Shown one piece after another: positions 45,060 through 56,604 of a stretch of 64,000 nt of DNA. The stretch's first letter is position 1, and the number at the start of each line of letters is the position of its first letter. Source of the DNA: Gerris lacustris (lineage: Eukaryota; Arthropoda; Insecta; Hemiptera; Gerridae); NCBI GenBank assembly GCA_951217055.1, contig OX578278.1, positions 37,917,115 through 37,981,114 on the forward strand, in the 5' to 3' direction. Made by a program: the position numbers and the translations under genes. The notes below the pieces were generated by a model. The model saw only the letters and a program-made list of their open reading frames with translations, did not search any database and was not told the DNA's origin.

Positions 45060-45590
45060 ATTTAATTAATTAATGACTGATTATTGCATTGTCATCAGCC
45101 AAACAAAATCTGGGCAAGTTTCAGCTTTGTTGGTAGTCGGAAAGTAAGTCAAATTCAAGTAACAAAATTTGAAGACCAACTAAAAACAGAAGAAATAATT
45201 AATAAAATTATGACAGATTATTGTTGTTAGAAATACATGATCTAGGCAAGTTTGAGCTTTCTAGGTAAACGGGAAGAAAGTCAATTCTAGGTTACAAGAT
45301 TTGGAGATTAACAAAAATAAGATTAATTAACTAATCACTAGGTACTGAATTGCCACCTGGAATACATAGTTTGGGCAAGTGTCAGCTTTCTAGGTAGTCA
45401 GTATGAAGGTCAAATTTATGTTACAAGATTTGGAGATTAACAAGAATAAGTTAATTAATTAAGAAATTACTGGGTATTGCATTGCCACCTGGAATTCATA
45501 ATCTGGGCAAGTGTAAGCTTTTTAGGTAGTCGGTATGAAGGTTAAATTTAGGTTACAAGATTTGGAGACGAGTGTAGTTATTTTAAAAGA
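45060..45590 (+). repeat. About 130-bp satellite-like tandem array, 4 units
   Basis: The GGGCAAGT (or AGGCAAGT) word recurs at about 45111, 45243, 45372 and 45504. Each is followed by TTTCAGCTTTCTAGGTAGTCGG-like text, then GGTTACAAGATTTGGAGA and an AATTAATTAA-rich spacer. The array is homologous to 31603-31912. Confidence 0.88.
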
Positions 45591-45594
45591 GTTT

Positions 45595-46300
45595 TAAATG
45601 GTAAATTCTGATTTTAGACACATTTTTCTGATAATGACCGAAAATAAAGAATAAAGTTATTAAATCCAATATAACAAGTTCAAGAATATTGATCGCCGTC
45701 ACATAGAAAAAAGAAATAAGAAAAAAAGAAAAAAGAATGTTCCCATGTATCAAGAAAATTGATTTGTTTTATAAATATCTTAAATTAATTTAATTATCAA
45801 AATAAACTAATAATTAAATTGTTCAATTTCATATGGATATACAATTAAAACGAAAGAATCGATTTTTTTTTTTTTTTACTTAAATAATTTAATTGGACAA
45901 TTAATAAAATTAAAAAATTAATTATCCTATTCAATATGCGGATATTTTAACCCGATACTGGCAATAAAAATAATTTTTGTTTTTTTCCAAATAAAATAAT
46001 CTTTAAAATTATATCTCGTTAAAATTTTATTGGAATAAAATGCCTATTAATAACGTGAAATAAAGCTTCTTGTTCTTACATCAAAGCCTTCTTGTTCCGT
46101 CCAAGGAATCGAAACTTCTGACAAAGAAACAGAGCATAATTAGCATAAATACTCTCACTCCAGTATTACTTTGTTAATATATTTCAATAAATTATTCAAA
46201 TTATAAGATCCATCTCAAATAAAATAGAAAATAAAATTTATTTGCATTAAAATCACATTGCTTCTTTAAGATCAAATCTGTATAATTTATCATTAAATCT
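45595..46300. other. AT-rich non-coding stretch
   Basis: Nothing recognised. Confidence 0.4.
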
Positions 46301-46301
46301 C

Positions 46302-46525
<224 letters not shown>

Positions 46526-46722
46526 CGTTTTTGTGTGAATGGATATATGATATTAATGGTGTTGTGATCATGCAGGATTTTTTTGTTTCTTAGATTAAAA
46601 AATAAATTAATTTTAATAGTTTTAAATGGAGATATTATAAAACACAGTTTTGGGATTACTAAACTATTCAATTTTTTTATGTGATGAAAATAATTTTTGA
46701 ATTCATAAATTAGATCATGTAT

Positions 46723-46729
46723 CTATATA

Positions 46730-46804
<75 letters not shown>
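46723..46804. repeat. (TA)n microsatellite
   Basis: About 80 bp of TA with a TTTA interruption, 200 bp after the preceding tract. Confidence 0.97.
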
Positions 46805-46807
<3 letters not shown>

Positions 46808-47162
46808 GTTAGAGGATTATTAATATCTTGTTATTTGTGTGTACTGATATTTTATTATTTATTTATTGTTTGTTTATACGTTAGAGTTTATTGATTATTT
46901 AATAAAGGTGTTTCGAATATTTTTGACCTGCAAATCTATTAATTTTTTTTTACCAACTGTCAAATTTGTAATAAAATGGAAACATAATTTGTAGCTCTGA
47001 TTGTGTAACGAATTGTCTTTATATACATGTGTAATGTGTTAATCAATACATTGGGAATGAGTATAATTAAATTTATGCTTTTTATAAAAAAAAGATCGTG
47101 TTATGTTAGTCAAGTTTACGTAAATAAAAAACCATTTAGTTCAATAAACTATAATTTAGGTA

Positions 47163-47272
47163 GATTTGTGTATAGAAAACTATATATAAATATATATTTT
47201 CTTTGGGTCTTTTAAGGGTTTCAAAGACCTAAAGAAAATATATATTTATATATAGTTTTCTGTACACAAATC
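47163..47272. repeat. Near-perfect 50-bp inverted repeat with a 10-nt loop
   Basis: Arms 47163-47212 and 47223-47272 are reverse complements with only two mismatches. The loop is TAAGGGTTTC. An RNA from either strand would form a single 50-bp hairpin. The stem is AT-rich in its middle, with ACTTTGGGTC/GACCTAAAG-type sequence near the loop and GATTTGTGTA at the base. It could be a precursor-miRNA-like or siRNA-generating hairpin, the centre of a foldback transposon, or a DNA cruciform. No open frame is credible (the 62-codon frame ends in the arm). Confidence 0.9.
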
Positions 47273-47289
47273 AATATAATTTTGGTATC

Positions 47290-48005
47290 TTTTGTTCAGA
47301 ATAGCTGATGTTATTTAAGTTCTCTCTTTTTGAGACTTTCTATAATATTTAGGAGTTTTATTACTGTTATTAGGTTACTTCAATGTACGAATATAACTAC
47401 TTACTCTTAAAATTGTTTGACTTTTAGGTTCTTTTAAATAAAAAATTATGTTATTTAGGTTCCTTCATTTAAATTTTTTCTGTTATTTAGATTTTGATGA
47501 GTTCTCAGTAGCTGTTTTTAGGTTCTTTCATATCAAAATGATGTGAGTTAAATGTTCTTTTAAATAGTAATATATGTTATTTAGGTTCTTGCAAATTAAT
47601 GTTTACTGTTACTTAGGCTTTCTTCGATTTATAAAAGTAGTTGTTTAATATCAAAACTGTTGATAATGTAGTTATAATTTATAACAGATGTTATTTAGAT
47701 GTCTTTAGTTCAATGCTTACTGATATTTGGGTAGTTTTATATAGCAATTATTGTTTCTTTAATTTTATGAAAGTAGGTATTTCGACTCAAATTGATTGAC
47801 CTTTAGGTTCTCTTAAATTGTATTGGATATTATTTAGATTAATATTTTCTGTCCTTTAGGTTTTTTCAATTCATAAATGTGGTTATTTTATCTCAAGTTC
47901 TCAGGTTATAACTGTTATTTAAGTTCTTTCATTTTGAGTCCTTCTATAATATTTAGGAGCCTTTATTGCTGTTATTAGGTGTCTTCAATGTACGAATGTA
48001 AAAAC
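47290..48005 (+). repeat. Complex degenerate tandem array (TGTTATTTAGGTTCTTTCA words)
   Basis: TTATTTAGGTTCTTTC-like words recur at least ten times at irregular 30- to 65-bp steps. A longer segment (GAGACTTTCTATAATATTTAGGAG...ATTAGGTTACTTCAATGTACGAAT, 47331-47393) is repeated at 47936-48000. That gives a higher-order spacing of about 607 bp, so the whole block may be one long unit plus the start of the next. Confidence 0.8.
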
Positions 48006-48019
48006 TTAATCTAACTTTT

Positions 48020-48800
48020 TTTGGAACGAAGTTCCTTATGGCACGTTCTGGAGCCCGGGAGTGAATCCGAAAAAAACGACCAAAATCACCGTCACAAAAT
48101 CACCGTCACGCAAAATCCGTAACGTAATCTGCAAATGACGTTAACTTTAGTAGAAGATCACCGAGTTAGATGAAATTTGGTACACATGTTCATTTTACCA
48201 ATGCCCAGGCTGAGTTCGTTGGAAAACGTTATCCGCCCAAGCGTTCACGCGCAACGCTCGCGTAAACTTAAGCTTCAAAAGACGGGAAAAAGTGTTATTA
48301 AGGAAGCCTGTTACTTGACTTGTTTTGATTATTTTTGTTATATATGTCAAAAATGTCACTTTGTTTTGTAAATAAATAAAATATTATCATGTAAAATTTC
48401 ACCCTGGTACAAGCAGAAGCTGTAGAGTAGGGAAGAGATATATTTCATAACATTTTAAATTAATTGGCCGGGTAGGTAGAAAACAGTCCTATTTCAATCC
48501 AAACTCCTTTAACAAACATACTCTTTCACTTTAAACATGATCAACTTTTTTCTTATATTCAATATATATTTATAGTAAGACGCTTGCTTTAATTATACAA
48601 ATAATGATTTTCTTTTAATTTTGCTTTAACTCTGGTAGGTACAAACAGTTCGTTACTTTTAATTTTGTCTCTTTTTTTAACTCCGCCATGTATAAGTAGT
48701 TAGCAATGTATACGTACTTAGCAGTGTGATTTTATAATTTATATTTAATGAAAAATGTAAGGAACTTCGTTCCTACCGGGTGTCCCGTGACACCACACGT
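48020..48800 (+). mobile_element. Dispersed element bounded by inverted GGAACGAAGTTCC words
   Basis: The left edge has GGAACGAAGTTCCTTATGGCACGTTCTGG. The right edge has AAGGAACTTCGTTCCTACCGGGTGTCCCGTGACACC, so the GGAACGAAGTTCC word is inverted at the two ends. 48160-48265 holds a GC-rich retroposon-like block (GAAATTTGGTACACATG...AACGTTATCCGCCCAAGCG) that is collinear with the reverse complement of 55908-56003. The family is unknown. The 64-codon frame at 48177-48371 is repeat-borne. Confidence 0.65.
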
Positions 48801-48804
48801 ATTT

Positions 48805-49440
48805 TTTTTTTTTAATTTTGGGTACTTTTAATGAAAATCGCTGATTGAGGTCAATAATTACAAATCTATGGTTTGTTTTAGTTCTTAGTAGCTCTTGTTT
48901 TAGCTCTTTCTTACTATTATTTTTCTTAAGTTGATATCTTGGTTTAAGAAAAAAATGGCTAAGCTCATTCTATTATTAATATTAACTGTTTCCTCAAATA
49001 TTGCCCGAAACAATTGTTTAACCATTGTGACAACAAAGTACAAAAATAATTAAACAGAAGCTATTTCAAATTACACGATAAGCTGAAAATTTGCAAAAAT
49101 ATATCTAAATCTCAATTTGATCAGTGGAAATTGTGTATTAAGATTTTATTTTTATTTATAAATGCCATTTTTTTTATTCATTCTACCTTTGAACAGTTTA
49201 TAATTTTATCGTCAAAATTAACATCTTAAACCATTCATCAAAACTTAACTTAATTTCACTTTCATTTTTTGTTTTGAATTCCAAATAAAAAAAACAATAA
49301 TATGCTTCACAGTGGAATTAATAAATGAAAAAAAGTCATTATTAAAACAATGAATTAAAAATTATAAATACGATATGGTAAGCCACGCATAACCATTAGT
49401 GCAAGTGGAAATGAGGTATAGAGGAAACATTACACTCTAT
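48805..49440. other. AT-rich non-coding stretch
   Basis: Nothing recognised. Confidence 0.4.
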
Positions 49441-49454
49441 ATGTAAATGTTTCT

Positions 49455-49740
49455 CCCGAATAGGTTGAATGTTCCGCACTTTGTTCGCTAGAGCGAATCA
49501 CGCGCGTTCTCGGCGCGCGCCAAAGTAAACCAGGCACGAGTCAGCTGTTAGACAGACCGACCGTATGACACGCGCCACCGATTACGCGCCTTTTCGTATA
49601 AAATCACCTTTAATAGTTATATACCCCTTAAAAAAAAGTTATCGTATCCTCGAAGCTCTCTTCATTAACGACTCTTTTTGTGTCTCAGTAACTTGAAAAA
49701 AAGGCGGCGACACGCTGCGATGAATCCACTTCGAACATTA
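49455..49740 (+). promoter_or_regulatory. CpG-rich block with a TATAAAA box; possible promoter
   Basis: About 150 bp dense in CpG (CACGCGCGTTCTCGGCGCGCGCC, GACACGCGCCACC, ATTACGCGCC) end in a TATAAAA at 49597-49603, in a genome that is otherwise about 70% A/T or more. GGCGCGCGCC (49512-49521) is a perfect palindrome. Downstream, an ATG at 49721 opens only 11 codons before a stop. If this is a promoter, any gene would begin with a short exon. A GC-rich repeat is the main alternative. Confidence 0.3.
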
Positions 49741-50263
49741 ACATCATTAAAATAACTTTGTAACTATTAGTTACAAATAAGAATAACATACCTGTTTATA
49801 ATGATAACAATAAAGAAGATGTATAATATATAACTAAGAAGTTCAAGCACCTTTTTAATTTGTCACAGTTACCAAGTTAAATCCATTTCCTTTAGATAAT
49901 TGTGACAACCAAGTCGACAAAAGGAACATCTTATTCCTTAACTTATTGTATAAATAATCGCTGTATTTGTGTGAAGTGACTACAATAAGATAATGATACG
50001 ATTATAAAAATACATTTGTAATGAGTAGTTGTTCTCGTGGAGTCCTCGATCAAAGATTTACAAAATAATAATTATAATAATAAAATATATACCCGAAGAA
50101 ATACCTTTAACCTGTAAATAGTGAGGTATAACAGGAAGTCCTTGCTTAAAGACACAATCCTGAATTTGTCACTAAAAGCAAAGTTATGCTAAACGAGTTA
50201 AGCAAATATTAAATTTAATACATTTAAGTAATTTAATTTACGTTTTAAATAAAAGTAATCGTG

Positions 50264-50265
<2 letters not shown>

Positions 50266-50356
<91 letters not shown>
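50266..50356. repeat. (TA)n microsatellite followed by a GA-rich stretch
   Basis: About 90 bp of TA followed directly by GGAGGGGGGAGGG. Frames across it are artefacts. Confidence 0.97.
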
Positions 50357-50359
<3 letters not shown>

Positions 50360-52150
50360 AGGGGGGAGGGTAGAAGAGTGAAGTACTAAAAATCGGCATG
50401 GGGATCTTCATTACATATTCACATCGCATCAAAGTTGTCGAATGGCCGTGGTTTCTTCTGTTTAATTTCTTTTTTATATTTATTTATAATACGAAGACCA
50501 TAAAAAGCATTTAAAACTAATATGTCTTAATGTGTTACTTATTTAACAAATGTTTTATTTTATTTGAAAATGTGATAAATAGACAATTCAACTCTTATTG
50601 GCTTGGTAGGAGAAGAGGGCAGCAAATTGCCCGCTAGTCAAGATGTAAAGGTGGAAAGAGTATACTTCTTTCGAATCAGCCTCAAAGCATCGATGTTAAA
50701 GTAAGTTATGCTTTATGATAAATTCAACATTGACACGTCTTTAATAGAAATTTAAAATTGAAATATCAAATATATAATAAACCACATCTGTAATAGTAAG
50801 AAGAAACGAATTAATGCAGCAATGAGGATTGGACAGAATTACAAATTGTGGTAGGCATAACTCAGAAAAATAAACTAGATGTTAAGTTTGCAAATAAATT
50901 TTGCTTTTGAATTGTATTCGTTTTTGAATTCTTGTCTAGTTGGATGTCAGGCCAGAAACAGCGTTTACAGACTCGCTATGATGTACAGCTGAACCTTGAC
51001 ATATCTCGTATACCAACCGCGATAAATGACAGCGTCTGGATAAATGATAACTAAATTACAGAATCGGCCCTCTTGACCGAATCTCCTCATAATAGTCACA
51101 ATTCATATTTCATATTCGATTCCATTGGCAAAAATTATTTCTTTCGCGCGGCGATTTAGTGGGTATTTAGCCTAATCTACTCCTTTTACAATAGTTAAAA
51201 ATTATTAAAAACAAAACCATGAGTTTGTACGTTAAGAATTAATTACGTTTGTGTAAAGTATGGCTCGTGTCTATGTTTAACTTTTTAACGACTCTGTTGC
51301 TATGTTTACTGTTTTATATTTATCCTTTCGTATAATATAAAACCATGAAATGAAGGTAAGCACAGAAGCATGATTCCTAACGGACAGGTCATACACACAC
51401 ACACTGATAATAACAACGTACTTTTTTTGCCACCTGGTTAGAAGTAGCAAGTGTCTATGGAAGCTAGCTGAACAAAGTACCTTACTGGTACTCAGGTGCC
51501 CACATGCACCCTAACCCACTTCCTACTTCGTATGAAACAAAAAAAAAATTGTATAAGCATTCAGGAAACTTAATAAAAACTTACTCGTGTAGAAAAATAA
51601 TTCCTTTAAAAACTTATTTTTACTTAAAATTATAAGACATCATTAAATTGTAACACTTGGTTTAGTTGACCCTCATGACTTATTCAATGAATTTCCTCTT
51701 TCTTAAACATTGCTATCGTTAAGATAACAATCCAATTTATGTGTTTTATTTTTTAAAAAGAAAATTGGTGTAACATTTATATGTATAATGATGTCGGGAA
51801 GACAACAAGATAATTTTCATGTTTATATTAAAACGTGTGAGTCAAATTAATAAATAACAAAGATAATAGATACTTAGATATAATAGATATTCTATTATGA
51901 TGCAACATGTGGTTCAGTCGTAATAATATATATATTATTTATAGATATTGTTTATTTTATTACAATTATAAGCTTTCTTTATTTGGTCAAAAGGAGATAC
52001 TAAATTCTTAACTTATTTAAAAATAGGCTGCATTTTTTTAATTTTAGGCATATGCAGGTCTAGGTTTTTCTAAACTATTTTTAAGAACAGACTATGGTGG
52101 TGCGTTAAAAAAATTAATTAAGGGATGCCTTACGATATGAGGAATACTTC
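50357..52150. other. AT-rich non-coding stretch
   Basis: No gene is recognised. 50940-51180 is modestly GC-richer without a long frame. A CACACACAC run sits near 51390. Confidence 0.4.
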
Positions 52151-52152
52151 AC

Positions 52153-52504
52153 CAAGCAATTATCTAGAAGAAGGATCTTCAGATCAAGCAAGTATCCAGA
52201 AGAAGAATCTTCAGATCAAGTAAGTGTACAGAAGATGGATCTTCAGATCAAGTAAGTGTACAGAAGATGGATCTTCAGATCAAGCAAGTGTACAGATGAT
52301 GGATCTTCAGATCAAGCAAGTGTACATAAGATGGATCTTCAGGTCAAGCAAGTATCCAGAAGATGGATCTTCAGATCAAGCAAGTATCCAGAAGAAGGAT
52401 CTTCAGGTCAACCAAGTATCCAGAAGATGGATCTTCAGATCAAGCAAGTGTACAGAAGATGGATCTTCAGGTCAAGCAAGTATCCAGAAGAAGGATCTTT
52501 GGGT
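52153..52504 (+). repeat. 32-bp minisatellite, 11 head-to-tail copies
   Basis: Units start at 52153, 52185, 52217, 52249, 52281, 52313, 52345, 52377, 52409, 52441 and 52473, each exactly 32 bp with no indels. The unit is a CAAGCAAGT(A/G)T(C/A)CAGAAG half followed by an A(T/A)GGATCTTCAG(A/G)T half. Two sub-variants, GTACAG-type and ATCCAG-type, are interspersed. The unit has no stop in the frames used, so two frames of 83 and 99 codons run through it, giving a 32-residue peptide period (MYRRWIFRSSKC... / QKKDLQVNQ...). I favour a DNA minisatellite over a protein gene. Confidence 0.95.
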
Positions 52505-52509
52505 TAATA

Positions 52510-53295
52510 ATAAATTACAGTAGTAGTTATTAATTTAACTTCAAATTAACATCATGGCTGCTCCACAGAGTAGTCAAGCACATAATTTTGACGTTTAACA
52601 ATAATGGTCTGCTCTTAAGAATTTTTTAGAAATCAAATGCCCAAAAATGCGAGGGGGCGATATATAAACAGTTTTGAAATAATTATTGTAGAATTTATTA
52701 TTATCTTTTTAAGACCAAATAAAAAAACAACTACCTAATACAACTAGAAGATATCAATATACAATATAATTTATATTTCCTACAATAATTATTTTAATAA
52801 ATCGTAGTAAGTAATTTTTTAAAGCAAATAGATTTCAAAATATGAGTCCTTATAAATATTGGTATTCAAATTCCCACAGGAATTTGAAAATGAGGTTGTT
52901 TGGACCTGTTTCGATTTTCAGCGAGGACACATTTTTTAATTTATTTAATAATGCATGTGAGCAGAAAGTTGAAATTAATATAGAACCATCTGAAAGCAAA
53001 TTTTGACAAATCATTTAAAATTGCTTAAAAATCAGATAGGTGTTTAACTAAAATAATATTTTGTGAGTATACAAAAGAAAAAATTAATGATCGCAGAGAA
53101 TTAAAAATTATATTGGTACCAACAGTTCTAATTTTGAAGTGGGGGAAGCTCCATACCTTGGACTCTTTATGTACCCTAAACATTTCACCCAAACACAATT
53201 CCAGAGAGGAAGGACATTTTCAGAGGCTGCGGCAATACTGTTTTGGCAACCTTTCCCCCTTCACATGCTACATGCTAACTTTATGTCGATGGGGG
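52510..53295. other. AT-rich stretch; a 71-codon frame at 53113-53328 (+)
   Basis: The frame at 53113-53328 is GC-richer than its surroundings but shows no known domain and runs into repeat-like text (CGATGGGGGCCCC). It is not called as a gene. Confidence 0.3.
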
Positions 53296-53299
53296 ATTA

Positions 53300-53466
53300 T
53301 ATTTAATGTCGATGGGGGCCCCTTTTGAGCATAGTAAAATCTAACTTTTAATTATACTTCTATACCATTGTCATGGCCCCATTCAGTTTGTGAATGCAAT
53401 TTTTTTTTGCTCATAATTTTTTTTTTTTGGTGAGGGGCCCCCAATGCCCTAGCTACGCCCCTGTCA
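53300..53466 (-). mobile_element. DNA-transposon terminus-like segment (hAT-like CAGGGGCGTAGCTAGGG end)
   Basis: The minus strand begins CAGGGGCGTAGCTAGGGCAT at 53463 and continues TGGGGGCCCCTC. Ends reading CAG-R-GGCGTAGCTAGG are typical of hAT-type elements that occur widely in animals. A related GGGGGCCCC word lies at 53312-53324, possibly the other end of a small deleted element of about 150 bp. No target duplication was identified. Confidence 0.45.
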
Positions 53467-53884
53467 TAAGTATTGAAGTTTGAATTCTTTGATTTTTGTG
53501 ATGTTTTCATCTTATTTAATATTGTTAATATTAATTTACTGGAGAGAAACTGACAGACAAATCATATTAACAAACTGATATTAATAAATATTACATTTTT
53601 ACTTTTAATGCAATTTTTTAAAATAAAATGTGTATTTTTATTTTCTTACTCTTAATCTCACTATTTTAGCAAACAATTTATACTATGTTTATATTTTGTT
53701 TTATTTTATATAATGTATTATACAAAGTGTAAAGAAGGTTTTTTAATGAAACTTACCAGCTACAAAACAACTCAATTATTTGTTTTTTTTTTTAGTTAAA
53801 CTTCAAAATTCGTCCCTATACCAAACTTCTTTTCCTGTAAGGACAAATTTGCCCTCAGAAATCCTTAAAACTCATCTTTCTGTA

Positions 53885-54000
53885 CTCAAATTTAAAAAAA
53901 TTCCTCGGGGGAGGACCCCAGACCCCCCGCCGATATTTGTCAAAGGGGCACAGATTCTAACTTGCCCAAGGGCCCCGAAATCCTCTCAGCGGCCCTGTCC
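53885..54000 (-). mobile_element. Second hAT-like terminus segment
   Basis: From 54000 the minus strand reads GGACAGGGCCGCTGAGAGGATTTCGGGGCCCTTGGGCAAG and GTGCCCCTTTGAC, then GGCGGGGGGTCTGGGG. It is related in style to 53433-53463. The 109-codon plus frame at 53780-54109 crosses it and includes proline-rich repeat-derived sequence (RTPDPPP), so it is not believed. Confidence 0.45.
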
Positions 54001-54004
54001 GTCG

Positions 54005-55620
54005 AATCCAAACTCTACAATTCAAGATTCTCAGGAAAAATCACAGATTCCTCCTTTTATGTCTCTAACCTCACTCTCCACAATGATTGTCAATGTTCCT
54101 TTTGTCTGAGGCCTATCCATATTCCGATACACATAATCCACGAATCACTAACCAATCATCAATCCCATAATTGAATTCTTTGCATCGGAAATTATTCTAG
54201 ATAACCCACCTCGTCGTCTGAAGGCAGAGACCTAGAAATTTACTCGTTACATAATTTTTATATTTAATTTTAATCTTTAGTCATCACTTGATTTATTACT
54301 ATTCCATTCAAATATTTAATATTTAATTTATTTGTTATATTTATAAATGTTGGAATTAATCTTTCATTATTTATCCCAGCCGAAAGAAATAGTCACTGGG
54401 CTATTACCTTTCTCATGTTACTCATTTTCAACAAAAAATTTAATATCTGTAACACTTATAATATATGAAATTATGTAGTTATGTTTGTGTTAATCAATAA
54501 AGATTAAAAAAATAATTATGTCTAAAATGCATTTCTGCCCAGAAAATTATGAAATTGAAAACATCCACCTTTCCAGTAAGCTAGGGAGCAAAATTATTTA
54601 CACAATTCACCGATGCTTATCTATTATGGTCATTGCGATACTATATGGCTTAACCGACAAAATTGGAATTTGACTAGTAAGGAATATTAAATAAAGTGAA
54701 GTCATTGATCCAGGGTAATTAATAAATTTAAGTTCAATTGGGCAATCCTTTATAAAGAGAAGCTGAAAATATTCAATAGATATGTTATTTTACATTTAAA
54801 GAATAAAGATTACCTTTATAAATAAAATTACTTTCCATCGACATTCGAACTTAATTTATTAACTTGATCAGGTTCTTCTTCCAGTTTTGTTATTTGATAA
54901 AAGTATTCTTAATGCTTAATTTTCAACTTCACATTGGACATTAAAAAGAAAAGAAAAAAATAACGAAAATGAATATTCTAAATGCAGGAGAAGTGCATTC
55001 GGTGTTTGGATCTTTAAAAATATATATAAAAAAGAAAAACCACATTCGCCGCATGCATTGTTAATTTATTAGCTTTTCCCGTTCACTTTAAATTCCTCAG
55101 AACTCCATTTTAACTTTATTTTAATTGCAAAGGACATTAAGGAGGATGGAATCTTTGTCTCATGATTTTTTGGTGTTGTTTTCCTTTCTTTATGCAAAAA
55201 AAAAGAAATTAGAAAAAAAACTCGAATAAACAAAAAAAGAAAACAAGCATCGGCTATCGAATGGACTTTTGCTACTTATCAGAACTCAAATAAATCAAGC
55301 GGCAAAGAAGAAATAGTGAATTTTTTCCCTTCTTCTTGCTTTTTTTTAAAAGAAATACAAACATGCTCAGAGTTAAGTGTAAGAATCTCGCACGATTCCA
55401 AGAACTTGTAACTGGTTTTTTTCTCAAAACAAATACTTCACTAAGTCTTTTGTAGACTTTTAAAAATATTTCTTTTTATGGAAGTGGATTTAGGGTTTTT
55501 AAAATTTTTAATTATAGCTCTTTTTAGTAAATGTATATGACAAATGGAACACTGATTTATGTTTGATGCAGGGTTATGTGAGTACACATACATAATACAA
55601 AAAATTAAATTAATAAAAAA
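54005..55620. other. AT-rich non-coding stretch
   Basis: No gene or named repeat is recognised. Confidence 0.4.
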
Positions 55621-55624
55621 AAAT

Positions 55625-56205
55625 AGTCTGCCAATTAGTGTGGCACATATCTTCCTCGCATCCTATCATGTACTTTATTGTTATATTAACATTAAAATTA
55701 TTGTTATATTACTTTATTGTTATATTGTTTATTGTGTAAAAACTATTAATAGTTTTAGCGATCTTTAACACTTTATAGCGGTGTCGTTGTTGGTTTTACT
55801 AAAGAAATTTATTTGTAAAAAATGTTTGCCTCATTGAATAGATGAAGTTATATTTTTTCCCGACCTAAAATTCCAATTTTATATTTGAAGTTCACGTTTA
55901 CATGAGCGTTGCTCGTGGACGCTTGAACGGGTAACGTTGTCCAACTAACTCGTTCTGGGCATTGGTAAAAGGAACATGTCTACCAAATTTCATCAAAATC
56001 GGTTGATATTTACTCAAGTTATCGTCAGACGTTTCATAATTCGTGGGCACACAGACCGACAGACAGACACGAGACCAAAAATGTTCCCTGATGTCTGAAA
56101 CAGATTTCTGTCTTGGGAATTTTTAAAATCGGAGACATAAAAGTTTTTCATTCTTAAATGTGAACACAATGCTTCCGTTACCTTCGGTAAGCTCGGAAGC
56201 AAAAT
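55625..56205 (+). mobile_element. SINE-like family, near full-length copy (plus orientation)
   Basis: The head AGTCTGCCAATTAGTGTGGCACATA...CTTCCTCGCATCC is followed by AT-rich filler, then a GC-richer block (GAGCGTTGCTCGTGGACGC...GGGCATTGGTAAAAGGAACATG, 55908-55980). After this come CAAATTTCATCAAAATCGG, CACAGACCGACAGACAGACACG, AAAAATGTTCCCTGATGTC and the 30-nt terminal hairpin at 56171-56200. It is about 580 bp. It is collinear with the reverse complement of 62968-63500 apart from the middle block, which instead matches 48165-48265. The 62- to 69-codon frames inside are not conserved between copies. Confidence 0.85.
56171..56200 (+). repeat. Conserved 30-nt terminal hairpin (type copy)
   Basis: GCTTCCG at the start pairs with CGGAAGC at the end, and an inner ACC-TTC-GGT stem-loop sits between them. 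Related 30-mers occur at 2826-2855 (-), 6795-6824 (+), 19289-19318 (+), 33240-33269 (-) and 62972-63001 (-). It marks the 3' boundary of the SINE-like family. Confidence 0.85.
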
Positions 56206-56518
56206 ATTGTTAGCTTGTCAATCAAACTAATTTCTTTCTCTCTCCAATCCTATTACATTTTAATTTATTTAATTTTCAATCATTCTAGCAAACTAAAATT
56301 ATATTGTAATAATATTATTTTTATCACTTACCTATTATAATTACTTTTTTCGTAACAAAATTAAGTATAAATCTTCTATTCCATGACAAAATAAGAATAT
56401 CCATAAATAGTGCCCATCAAAACAAGAAAATGTAATTTTACCCAATTTATCTCCAAAATAGAAGTAAACTATTGTTTTTTAAAAGGTTATTTTTAATTAA
56501 AAATGTTTAAAATTTTAG

Positions 56519-56520
<2 letters not shown>

Positions 56521-56600
<80 letters not shown>
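56521..56600. repeat. (TA)n microsatellite
   Basis: Eighty bp of AT dinucleotide. Confidence 0.97.
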
Positions 56601-56604
56601 TTTT

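Noticed and set aside
52153..52504. CRISPR-like array
   Set aside because: Units are contiguous 32-bp copies with no unique spacers, and the genome is eukaryotic.
53780..54109. 109-codon plus-strand frame
   Set aside because: Runs through transposon-terminus text and a T-rich leader. The proline-rich part is translated GGGG-rich repeat sequence.
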